A stretch of 16,526 nt of DNA from Chloroflexi bacterium UBA4730 (GTDB lineage: Bacteria; Chloroflexota; Limnocylindria; P2-11E). The translations under genes were made by a program, and so were the position numbers. Location: positions 6,852 through 23,377 of the forward strand of contig DHJC01000086.1 in the NCBI GenBank assembly GCA_002404155.1, written 5' to 3'. Numbering within the stretch: position 1 is the stretch's first letter; each line of letters opens with the position of its first letter. Positions 1-5,555 of this stretch are shown here, one piece after another. The notes beneath the pieces are model-generated. The model saw nothing but the letters and a program-made list of their open reading frames with translations. It did no database searches and was not told the DNA's origin.

Positions 1-393
1 CCGCCGAAGCGGTTCTTCGGCGCGGCCCGGAACGTCGAATTCGGCGGTTCGCTCTCCATCTTCGCGACGTGCCTCGTCGACACCGGCTCGCGGATGGACG
101 ACGTCATCTACGAAGAGTTCAAGGGCACCGGTAACTCCGAGATGATCCTCGACCGCAAGCTCCAGGAGCGGCGGACATTCCCGGCGATCAACATCCCGGC
201 GTCAGGGACCCGGCGCGAGGAGCTGCTCCTCTCGCCCGAGATCATGCGGCAGGTCATCCTCCTGCGGAAGATGCTCTCGGCGGTCGGTCAGATCGAAGGC
301 ACCGAGCTCCTCCTCCAGCGTCTCGGGAAGACGAAGACGAACAAGGACTTCCTGTCAGCCATCGCCAAGTCGATGGAGTCGGATAAGAGCTAA
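1..393 (+). CDS. rho: Transcription termination factor Rho, C-terminal part (5' end outside window)
   Basis: The frame is open from base 1 and gives the last 130 residues of Rho, the hexameric RNA-dependent ATPase that ends transcription. The visible part starts at KRFFGAARN and runs through GGSLSIFATCLVDTGSRMDD (Q-loop region) and VIYEEFKGTGN (R-loop, RNA contact), then TRREELLLSPE and the C-terminal TKTNKDFLSAI block. All match the family closely and there is no internal lesion. The stop is TAA at 391-393. No intrinsic terminator follows; the next ORF begins within about 10 bases, so read-through into 402-1749 is likely. Two partial copies of this same 3' part occur at 1805-1870 and 3134-3280. 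The Rho assignment is very secure. Confidence 0.97.
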   Translation, partial: PPKRFFGAARNVEFGGSLSIFATCLVDTGSRMDDVIYEEFKGTGNSEMILDRKLQERRTFPAINIPASGTRREELLLSPEIMRQVILLRKMLSAVGQIEGTELLLQRLGKTKTNKDFLSAIAKSMESDKS

Positions 394-401
394 CGCGCGA
401 G

Positions 402-794
402 TTGTCCGTGTCGAGACTGAAAGCTCCCACTCCTCTCGCCCGCACCTTCGACAAGGGGCTGAACCTCCTCGTGGCGCACAGCGGAGAGTGGAAGGCGATC
501 AGCCTGGATCACGATCTCGGCGACGTCCACGATCGGACCGGACTCGATTTCGTGGACAGGATGGCGGCGTTGGACGTGTGGTGCCCGGACATCTACGTGC
601 ACAGCATCAACCCGGAGGGCCGGACTGCGATGCTCGACTTCGTTGCGGCGGAGGACCGCCGACGCGGGCTCTCCGCGGGGCGCGTGCACTCGATCGCGCG
701 TCCGAATGACCACACCGGCTGCGATACGACGATCTATTGCTGGTACTGCACCGATCCGCGTGACCGCGAGGACTGGGCGGAGGCCTCGGCATGA
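402..794 (+). CDS. cREC-like (cyclic-phosphate-processing receiver) domain protein
   Basis: 130 aa from a TTG start; GTG at 408 is an alternative, and neither has a clear Shine-Dalgarno. Residues 33-41 read ISLDHDLGD, followed by TGLDFVDRM and IYVHSINPEG (64-73). This LDHDLG plus HSxNP pairing is the signature of the small receiver-like domain predicted to process nucleotide or RNA 2',3'-cyclic phosphates. The family normally opens with a first strand carrying a WLDD-type acidic motif. That strand is absent here, because the frame is closed by a stop only a few codons upstream, inside the rho end. The C-terminal ~50 residues, with GCDTTIYCWYC, are an extension I do not recognise. It overlaps the next gene by ATGA. 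The domain call is fairly sure; activity is unproven and could be lost through the truncated N-terminus. Confidence 0.72.
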   Translation: MSVSRLKAPTPLARTFDKGLNLLVAHSGEWKAISLDHDLGDVHDRTGLDFVDRMAALDVWCPDIYVHSINPEGRTAMLDFVAAEDRRRGLSAGRVHSIARPNDHTGCDTTIYCWYCTDPRDREDWAEASA

Positions 795-1378
795 GTCGCC
801 GCGACGTACCCGCGTGGATCCCGAGCGCACGCTTCGAGGAGGCGGTCGTGTACGCCGTCCGGACGCATGCGCTCCAAGCGCGCAAGGGCGGCACCGTCCC
901 CTACCTCGCGCATCTCTTCGCGGTCGCCTCGCTCGTGATGGAGGACGGTGGATCCGAAGACGAGACGATCGCAGCACTCCTCCACGATGCCGGCGAGGAC
1001 CAGGGCGGCGAGCCGCGGCTGCACGACATCGGGGCGCGTTTCGGATCCAACGTCGCGGCGATCGTGCTCGGGTGCAGCGACACGCTCGATGTGCCGAAGC
1101 CACCGTGGGAGCAGCGCAAGCGCGACTACGTCGCGCATCTCCGCACGGCGACACCGGAGGCGCTGCGCGTGTCCCTGACGGACAAGCTGCATAACGCGCG
1201 CTCGATGGCGGCCGATCACGCAGTCGCCGGTGATGCCCTCTGGGCGCGCTTCAACGCGCCCCGCGACGCGCAGGCTGCGTACTACCGGCAGCTGTGCGAC
1301 GCGTTCCGCGCGCGGCGCGACGGCGGCCCGATGGTCGCGCAGCTCTGCGCCACCGTCGAGGAGCTCTTCGGCTCGTGA
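791..1378 (+). CDS. HD-domain hydrolase, SpoT/MESH1-like
   Basis: 195 aa starting at an ATG that overlaps the previous stop (ATGA). The HD metal-site pattern is complete: RKGGTVPYLAH (H41), LLHD (H65, D66), the ED pair at 69-70 typical of (p)ppGpp hydrolases, and VSLTDKLHNAR (D131). The length fits stand-alone small alarmone hydrolases (MESH1/SAH type), which remove the 3'-pyrophosphate from (p)ppGpp. No synthetase, TGS or ACT domain is present. Family knowledge supports a cytosolic manganese-dependent phosphohydrolase; ppGpp as the substrate is inference, and another nucleotide is possible. Coupled by overlaps to both neighbours, it is the middle gene of a three-gene unit directly downstream of rho. 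Confidence 0.88.
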   Translation: MSRRDVPAWIPSARFEEAVVYAVRTHALQARKGGTVPYLAHLFAVASLVMEDGGSEDETIAALLHDAGEDQGGEPRLHDIGARFGSNVAAIVLGCSDTLDVPKPPWEQRKRDYVAHLRTATPEALRVSLTDKLHNARSMAADHAVAGDALWARFNAPRDAQAAYYRQLCDAFRARRDGGPMVAQLCATVEELFGS

Positions 1379-1749
1379 GCGAAGGCGAGATCCCCGAGAT
1401 CCCCGAGATCCTGGGGACGGAGGGCGCGATCGATGGTTGGTGGGCACCGCGAAGGGATGGCATGCAGCTACATCATGAGGATGTGAACGGCACCCAGCGG
1501 ACGATCTCTGCCGGCATCGGCGTGGACGGCGACCTCGTGTTGTCGGCCCAAGATCTCGGCAGGGCGCCGCGAGCGGTGTGGAACCGCGATGAGTACGAGT
1601 TCTGGGCCACTGTCGCGCCGGATCAGAAGGACGCGCTGCTCCTCGCGCTCATCGCCGACCGCTTCGGTGGCCAGGGCGACGCCGTTGATCGATTCCGCGA
1701 CTGGCTGACCGCGCACGGCATTCCGCACGAATTCCACAACTGGATGTAG
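1375..1749 (+). CDS. Conserved hypothetical protein, third gene of the cREC/HD unit
   Basis: I choose the GTG at 1375, which overlaps the HD stop as GTGA and gives 124 aa; a longer in-frame reading exists but overlaps the HD gene deeply. The N-terminus has an EIPEIPEIL run made by three near-identical 9-bp units (1387-1413). The rest looks like a compact soluble domain: a strand-rich half (MQLHHEDVNGTQRTISAGIGVDGD in outline) and a helical half ending near HGIPHEFHNWM. No cysteine pairs, membrane segment or catalytic motif is evident. I recall similar small actinobacterial or chloroflexotal hypothetical proteins but no function. Co-translation with the HD and cREC genes suggests a shared job. 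Confidence 0.75.
   Translation: MSEGEIPEIPEILGTEGAIDGWWAPRRDGMQLHHEDVNGTQRTISAGIGVDGDLVLSAQDLGRAPRAVWNRDEYEFWATVAPDQKDALLLALIADRFGGQGDAVDRFRDWLTAHGIPHEFHNWM
1387..1413 (+). repeat. Three-unit 9-bp tandem repeat in the start of the 1375 gene
   Basis: GAGATCCCC occurs twice and is followed by GAGATCCTG, encoding EIP-EIP-EIL. The repeat is in frame, so slippage would change length by three codons without breaking the gene. Confidence 0.85.
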
Positions 1750-1804
1750 TCGGGGCCAGGGAGAGCTGGGACGCCGCCCCTACCCCTCGACCTTCGCGAT
1801 CTGT

Positions 1805-1870
1805 GGGACGACGTCATCTACGAAGAGTTCAAGGGCACCCGGCGCGGGGAGTTCCTCCTCTTGCCGAGGA
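1805..1870 (+). pseudogene. rho fragment B with 81-bp internal deletion
   Basis: From 1807 the sequence encodes DDVIYEEFKGT, matching rho bases 97-128 without a change. It then jumps to the part of rho beginning at base 210 (RRGEFLLLP versus RREELLLSP). The missing piece, 129-209, is exactly 81 bp, and the join lies at short direct repeats (AGGGCACC/AGGGACCC) present in intact rho. After the join there are several substitutions and a one-base loss, then similarity ends. It has no start and cannot be functional. It lies about 25 bases before the riboswitch. Confidence 0.85.
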
Positions 1871-1894
1871 GCCCTCTCCTTCGCTACTGTTTCA

Positions 1895-1977
1895 GCAGCA
1901 TCAGGAGTGACCCGCAAGGGTCCGGCAACCGGCCTGGAGACGGTACGGTGCCATCGGGTGAAAGCCCGGATGTGCGA
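1895..1977 (+). promoter_or_regulatory. SAM-class riboswitch aptamer (SAM-I/SAM-IV clan)
   Basis: The core reads AUCAGGAGUGACCC, a GCAA-capped P2 hairpin (GACCC/GGGUC), then CCGGCAACC, a P3 arm closed by ACCG (1928-1931) and CGGU (1946-1949), GGUGCC, and a P4-like hairpin CGGG-UGAAA-GCCCG. P1 pairs GCA(G)CAUC (1896-1902) with GAUGUGC (1969-1975). The order GAGUG, short P2, CGGCAACC, P3, GGUGCC is that of SAM-IV and SAM-I/IV variants, with P2 shortened. The family binds S-adenosylmethionine and normally controls methionine or SAM genes. A broken metK start lies about 0.9 kb downstream, supporting the ligand. Exact subclass is uncertain. Confidence 0.78.
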
Positions 1978-2013
1978 GGCGCAGGCCTCGAACAGTGTCT
2001 CCGCGGAAGCGTG

Positions 2014-2050
2014 AAAGCCGCCCGTCACCTGAGGTGATGGCGGCTTTTCT
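2014..2050 (+). terminator. Intrinsic terminator of the SAM riboswitch leader
   Basis: AAAGCCGCC (2014-2022) pairs with GGCGGCTTT (2039-2047), and TCACC with GGTGA inside it, closed by a TGA loop and followed by TTTTCT. It sits between the aptamer and the start at 2100, as in a transcription-attenuation switch. GTCACCTGA of its left arm (2024-2032) can also pair with TCAGG-ag-TGAC of the aptamer core (1901-1911), so aptamer and terminator could be linked by alternative pairing. Confidence 0.85.
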
Positions 2051-2065
2051 GTTTCCCGCGCGCTT

Positions 2066-2098
2066 GGTGCGTCCGCGAAACGCGAAGGAGGACGCACC
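2066..2098 (+). promoter_or_regulatory. Inverted repeat covering the ribosome-binding site of the 2100 gene
   Basis: GGTGCGTCC (2066-2074) and GGACGCACC (2090-2098) form a perfect 9-bp stem with a 15-nt loop. The Shine-Dalgarno AAGGAGG (2085-2091) lies in the loop and the first pairs of the right arm, and the ATG follows one base after the stem. The hairpin could hide the ribosome site or act as a protein operator. The pairing is seen; the control is inferred. Confidence 0.6.
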
Positions 2099-2099
2099 C

Positions 2100-2813
2100 A
2101 TGGACCTCGACAGCCAGACCCTCGTGGAGCGCGCACGAGACCTTCCGGTATTCGATGGCTACCCATACCTCGTGACGGCGCTCGTCGGGGGGCTGTATCA
2201 CTTCATTGTCCTGCCGGGCGACCTCGGACGGTCCGAGCTGGTGACTCTGGCGCGCCGCCAACACTCCGCCAACCGTCTCCGGACCTGCCTTGCGGGCGGG
2301 CCAGATGCGGCCACGTACGTCTCAGACGACGGGGAGGAGGTGGCGGAGGTTCCCCGTTGCACCGATCCCATTTCGGATCGCCTCCTGGGTCCCGAGGAGT
2401 TCCCCATCACCGCGGAGCTTCGCGACCGGCAGCACCGGCTGCGCGCATTCATCGCCGCCAGCCAGACTCGTAGCGCCGGCGGTTACCTGGTCGACCGGAT
2501 GCGGGGGCGGACGGCAACGGCCGAGGACCTGGTGCGCCTCTCGGGCACGGATCCGGACGGCGTCCCGGTGGGCCTCGCCCGCTGCGCGGTCTGCACGGCC
2601 TACCGGGGGGAGTACCTCCCGGGTCACCAGCCGGGCCTGGTCGTCAGGGTGTTCTGCCGGTGCGAGAACCACAACCGCTGCGCGCGGTGCCTCCACCGCT
2701 TGCACGAGCATCGGCTCGGGGCCGCCTATTACGACGAGCGCCGGGCGGGCGTCTGGCACGTTCCGGCGTTCTGCGGCCTGAGTCACGTGTGTCCGCAGCG
2801 TGGCGAGCGGTGA
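2100..2813 (+). CDS. Cys/His-rich putative zinc-binding protein under a SAM riboswitch
   Basis: 237 aa. The ATG at 2100 has a strong AAGGAGG eight bases upstream, and the longer reading from 1995 would run through the terminator, so it is rejected. Residues 1-150 are soluble and mixed. The last 80 residues are dense in metal ligands: CAVC (162-165), FCRCENHNRCARC (185-197, with C186, C188, C194 and C197), several His at 199-204, and FCGLSHVC (C225, C231), which suggests two zinc ribbons or one treble-clef-like fold. I see no catalytic motif, signal peptide or membrane segment and do not recognise the family. It is the first gene after the attenuator, so its expression should answer to SAM. 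A degraded metK start follows about 50 bases later. Confidence 0.78.
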   Translation: MDLDSQTLVERARDLPVFDGYPYLVTALVGGLYHFIVLPGDLGRSELVTLARRQHSANRLRTCLAGGPDAATYVSDDGEEVAEVPRCTDPISDRLLGPEEFPITAELRDRQHRLRAFIAASQTRSAGGYLVDRMRGRTATAEDLVRLSGTDPDGVPVGLARCAVCTAYRGEYLPGHQPGLVVRVFCRCENHNRCARCLHRLHEHRLGAAYYDERRAGVWHVPAFCGLSHVCPQRGER

Positions 2814-2862
2814 GCCGAATCCGACGCTATGGCATCAGGCCAGCTGGGAGGAGGGAACCGCC

Positions 2863-2982
2863 ATGCCTAGCACGCTCCTCGTCACGAGCGAGTCGGTGAC
2901 GGAGGGTCACCGCACATGCGACCCCAAACCGCCGCACGCCAAATAGTTCTGCGCCGCGGTCCTGACCCAGGTCGAGCCGGTG
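2863..2982 (+). pseudogene. metK: Truncated and frame-broken start of S-adenosylmethionine synthetase
   Basis: An ATG with an upstream GGAGGAGGG encodes LLVTSESVTEGH, the invariant N-terminal MetK motif that carries the ATP-site His. After that the family's PDKICDQISDA block is garbled (RTCDP), and the frame ends at TAG (2944-2946). In the next frame AAVLTQVEP resembles the DAVLTQDP that normally follows, so similarity continues weakly to about 2980 and then stops. This is a 5' fragment with small deletions and no catalytic core. Its start signal is intact, so a 27-aa peptide could be made, but nothing suggests that it works. A functional metK must be elsewhere in the genome. Confidence 0.75.
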
Positions 2983-3133
2983 ATGGAGCACGCGAGAGAG
3001 CAACTCGTCAGCGGCTACTGGTCACCCACTTCGCGCGTCGCTGCAAGCAAGAAGATGCAAGTGTCCGACGTAACTTGACTGACGATCAGCGCCGCCATCG
3101 GCGCACCAAGCAGCGCCAGGGCCGACGAGTAGG
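2983..3133. other. Unassigned sequence between metK and rho fragments
   Basis: No start, motif or RNA signal that I can support. One frame reads VRRNLTDDQRRHRRTKQRQ, which has the look of a basic coding remnant, but I cannot assign it to a family. Together with the two flanking fragments it behaves as a junction of broken pieces. Confidence 0.4.
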
Positions 3134-3280
3134 CGCCGGGTCATCCTCCTCCGGAAGATGCTCTCGGCCGTCGGTCAGATCGAAGGCACCGAGCTGCTGC
3201 TCCAGCGTCTTGGGAAGACGAAGACGAACAAGGACTTCCTGTCAGCCATCGCCAAGTCGATGGAGTCGGATAAGAGCTAG
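3134..3280 (+). pseudogene. rho fragment C: displaced copy of the rho 3' end
   Basis: From VILLRKM to the stop this copies the final ~48 codons of rho (about 247-393) with no gaps. The differences in the aligned part are CTG/CTC, GCG/GCC, two CTC/CTG changes, CTC/CTT and TAA/TAG. All are synonymous, apart from a small change at the extreme left edge (RQV versus RRV). It has no start of its own. The synonymous-only pattern means both copies diverged while each was part of a working rho. It ends 27 bases before the bactofilin stop on the other strand. Confidence 0.92.
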
Positions 3281-3306
3281 TCGGACTCGCCGCCCGCAGC
3301 CGTCGG

Positions 3307-3816
3307 CTAGGCAGAAGAGTCCTCCGGCGGCCGCGTCGGCCGATCATGCCGAACAGCGCGAGCGGGAGCGCCACGCATCCTCACGGTCCCATCGAGGAGC
3401 ACGCCTTCGCCGACGATGAGTGAGGGCGTCGTCACGTCGGCGGTCACGCTCGCCGGGGCGTGCAGCTCGATGGCCCGCGTCGCGGTCAGACTCCCGCGCG
3501 CTTCGCCGGTCACGTTGATGGAGCCGCAGCTGATGTCGGCGTTCACGTCAGCGCCGTCGCCGATCACGAGCGAGTCGCCGGAGAGGATCTGCCCTTTGAA
3601 GCTGCCCTCGATGCGAAGCGTGCCGGTGAACCGGAGCGTCCCGTCGAACGCGACGCCCCGGCCAAGGATCGCCTCGGACCGCTCGGCGGGACGCGCCGCC
3701 GGGCGCTCGACCGTTGGTACCGCGGGCGGCTCGACGGCGTTGGACTCGACCGTCGCGCGCGGCGCGGGTAGGTCCAGCGACGGGCTGGGATCGGTGCGGT
3801 GGCCGGTACGGAACAT
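3307..3816 (-). CDS. Bactofilin family cytoskeletal protein
   Basis: 169 aa, starting at an ATG with AAGGGGG upstream. Residues 1-48 are a proline- and alanine-rich disordered tail. From SEAILGRGVAFDGTLRFTGTL to about residue 150 there is the short-period hydrophobic/glycine pattern of the bactofilin beta-helix (IEGSFKGQILSGDSLVIGDGADVNADI, and so on, in outline). The usual size and architecture fit. Bactofilins polymerise without nucleotide and scaffold cell-shape or envelope machinery at the membrane. No partner peptidase or other morphogenesis gene adjoins, and its stop lies next to the rho fragment C junction. It is divergent from the reductase gene at 3890 with about 70 bp between. The identification is secure; its role here is unknown. 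Confidence 0.92.
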   Translation of the reverse strand: MFRTGHRTDPSPSLDLPAPRATVESNAVEPPAVPTVERPAARPAERSEAILGRGVAFDGTLRFTGTLRIEGSFKGQILSGDSLVIGDGADVNADISCGSINVTGEARGSLTATRAIELHAPASVTADVTTPSLIVGEGVLLDGTVRMRGAPARAVRHDRPTRPPEDSSA

Positions 3817-3889
3817 TTCAGCGCCCCCTTGCAGCGGTTACGTTACTCAACGGCGCCGGCCAGCGTGCGCTACGCGACAATGTCCGGCG

Positions 3890-4330
3890 ATGTCCGGAGC
3901 CGCCCGCCGCGGTCCGCTGCTCACCCTCCTCTGGCGCTCTCACCGGTTCTGGTACCGCCTCACCGGCGGCCGGATCGGTACCCGGCTCGCCGGCTGGGAC
4001 GTGCTTCTCCTCACGACGCGGGGCCGGCAGAGCGGCGAGCGGCGGAGCGTGACGCTCAACTACCTCCGCGAGGGCAGCGCGCTCGTCGTCATCGCCTCGA
4101 ACGCGGGCGACGACCGCGATCCGCTCTGGTGGCGCAATCTCAAGGCGAACCCGGACGCCGAGGTCCGGACCGGCACGACGCACTTCAAGGTGCGCGCCCG
4201 CGAGGCGCAGGCCACCGAGCGGGAGCTGCTCTGGGACAAGGTCGTGGCGCGCGATCCGAGCTACGCGGAGTACGAGCGGCGAACGAAACGGCGGATCCCC
4301 GTGGTGCTGCTGGAGCCGACGACCGGCTAG
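3890..4330 (+). CDS. Deazaflavin (F420)-dependent nitroreductase/quinone reductase family protein
   Basis: 146 aa from the ATG at 3890; the longer reading upstream overlaps the bactofilin antisense and is rejected. Family hallmarks are present in order: LLTTRGRQSGERRSVTL (40-56), then VVIASNAGDDRDPLWWRNLKANPDAEV in outline (66-92), and YAEYERRTKRRIPVVLLEP (125-143). These match the split beta-barrel Ddn/DUF385 family, which uses reduced F420 to reduce quinones or nitro compounds, often at the membrane. The cofactor and substrate are inferred from the family. A broken paralogue lies at 5114-5549 with the homology reaching about 20 bp past the stop, so this gene is half of a duplication that brackets the nuclease gene. 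Confidence 0.9.
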   Translation: MSGAARRGPLLTLLWRSHRFWYRLTGGRIGTRLAGWDVLLLTTRGRQSGERRSVTLNYLREGSALVVIASNAGDDRDPLWWRNLKANPDAEVRTGTTHFKVRAREAQATERELLWDKVVARDPSYAEYERRTKRRIPVVLLEPTTG

Positions 4331-4359
4331 CGCCGGCTCAGACCTCGCGCGGACACGAG

Positions 4360-5025
4360 CTAGCGCGCGAAGAGGTCGGTCTTCACCGCGGGAAGTGGGG
4401 CGCTTCCCATCAACCGATCTACGTCCCACAGCTGGATCGGCTTTCCCTTTGCCCACGACAGCGCAGGCTCGCTGAAGACGCCGGTCGTGATCACGACCGC
4501 GCCGTTCGCATGCTCATGGTGCATCGCGCCGTAGAGATCCCCGAGTTGTGGTTCTCCGACCGGCCGCGCGCCGAACCACCGCTTGCATTGGACGACGAGC
4601 CGCTCGCTTTCGCGCTCAGCGATGAGATCGACGCCGGGATCGGACAGACCACCGACCGCGGTCACCCGGTAGCCCTGTTCACGCAATCGCGCGGCACACC
4701 AGTCGTCGAACAGCTCCGGCGAGAACGCGCGCAGGTCTTTGCGGGTAAGCCCGGCCCCTGCATGGGCAGCCCGATCACGCGCCGCGCGTCCCCAGGCGAG
4801 CGCGGCGGCCAGTGCGAGGCCGAGTCCTCCGGCCACTCCAAGCCAGGCCACGGGACGGATCACCGGACCGAGCAGGATCCCGTACGGACCGGCGGCGTTC
4901 AGCAGAAGCAAGGCGTAGGTGGCGCTGCCAAGGCAGACGGCGGCAAGAAGCGTCAGGCGTGGTGCCGCCTCAGCCGCAGACATTTCGTCGAGCGAGAGCT
5001 GTCGCCGCTGTCCACGCGCACTCAT
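4360..5025 (-). CDS. Membrane-anchored Mrr-type restriction endonuclease-like protein
   Basis: 221 aa. I choose the ATG at 5025, because a longer reading would run into the reductase paralogue on the other strand. Two hydrophobic segments (about 24-44 and 57-79) are followed by a basic linker and a PD-(D/E)xK domain. That domain shows SPELFDDW (E104), the catalytic DPGVDLIAE (D133), QCKRW (Q146, K148) and a TTGVFSEPALSWAK tail typical of Mrr/DUF2034 nucleases. All three catalytic positions are present, so it is expected to cut DNA. The two-TM plus Mrr layout is known from envelope-tethered homologues of unclear role. No methylase is near, so this is not an ordinary restriction-modification pair. 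Defence or DNA maintenance at the membrane is inference. Confidence 0.85.
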   Translation of the reverse strand: MSARGQRRQLSLDEMSAAEAAPRLTLLAAVCLGSATYALLLLNAAGPYGILLGPVIRPVAWLGVAGGLGLALAAALAWGRAARDRAAHAGAGLTRKDLRAFSPELFDDWCAARLREQGYRVTAVGGLSDPGVDLIAERESERLVVQCKRWFGARPVGEPQLGDLYGAMHHEHANGAVVITTGVFSEPALSWAKGKPIQLWDVDRLMGSAPLPAVKTDLFAR

Positions 5026-5113
5026 CGCGGCGAACGCTAGCGATGCCCTGACCGCAGTCAGAGCCCGACTTTCGTACCCAGTACTCGCGGCAACAGTCCG
5101 GGCGGAGGGAACC

Positions 5114-5549
5114 GTGCCTGCTGCCCGCCGCGGTCTGCTGCTCACGCTCCTCTAGCGCTATCACCGGTTCTGGTACCGCCTCACTGGCGGCCGGATCGGT
5201 GCACGGCTTGCCGGCTGGACGTGCTCTTGCTCACGACGCGCGGCCGGAAGAGCGGCGACCCCGGAACGTGACGCTCAACGACCTCCGCGAGGGCAGTGCG
5301 TTCGTCGTCATCGGCTCGAACGCGGGCGACGATCGCGACCCGCTCTGGTGGCGCAATCTCAAGGCGAACCCCGACGCCGAGGTCCGGACGGGCACGAAGC
5401 GGTTCCGGGTGCGCCCCCGCGAGGCGCAGGCCACCGAGCGTGAGCTGCTCTGGGACAAGATCGTGGCGCGCGATGCGAGCTACGCCGAGTACGAGCGGCG
5501 AACGAAACGGCGGATCCCGGTCGTCCTGCTGGAGCCCACGACCGGCTAA
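5114..5549 (+). pseudogene. Second, inactivated copy of the deazaflavin-dependent reductase
   Basis: Nearly the whole length of the gene at 3890 is repeated here. Three lesions separate it from the intact copy. A TAG at 5153-5155 replaces the Trp15 codon. One base is lost from the AGWDVLL stretch near 5217, and one more in the QSGERR stretch near 5264. Downstream of these the frame to 5549 is clean and ends NPDAEVRTGTKRF...RRIPVVLLEPTTG like its twin, with a few substitutions (for example TTHFKVRAR to TKRFRVRPR). A start at 5199 could still give a 116-aa protein, but its first 24 residues are out of the family frame. The stop lies 6 bases from the HEPN stop on the other strand. Confidence 0.88.
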
Positions 5550-5555
5550 GCCGGC

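Noticed and set aside
1995..2099. Longer N-terminus for the Cys-rich protein
   Set aside because: It would translate through the terminator hairpin and the ribosome-site stem; the AAGGAGG before 2100 decides the start.
3799..5040. 413-codon open frame on the plus strand
   Set aside because: It overlaps the reductase gene out of frame and the Mrr gene antisense, both of which have clear motifs.
5199..5549. 116-aa reductase as a functional gene
   Set aside because: The first 24 residues are off the family frame and the front of the barrel is missing, so it is kept as part of the pseudogene.
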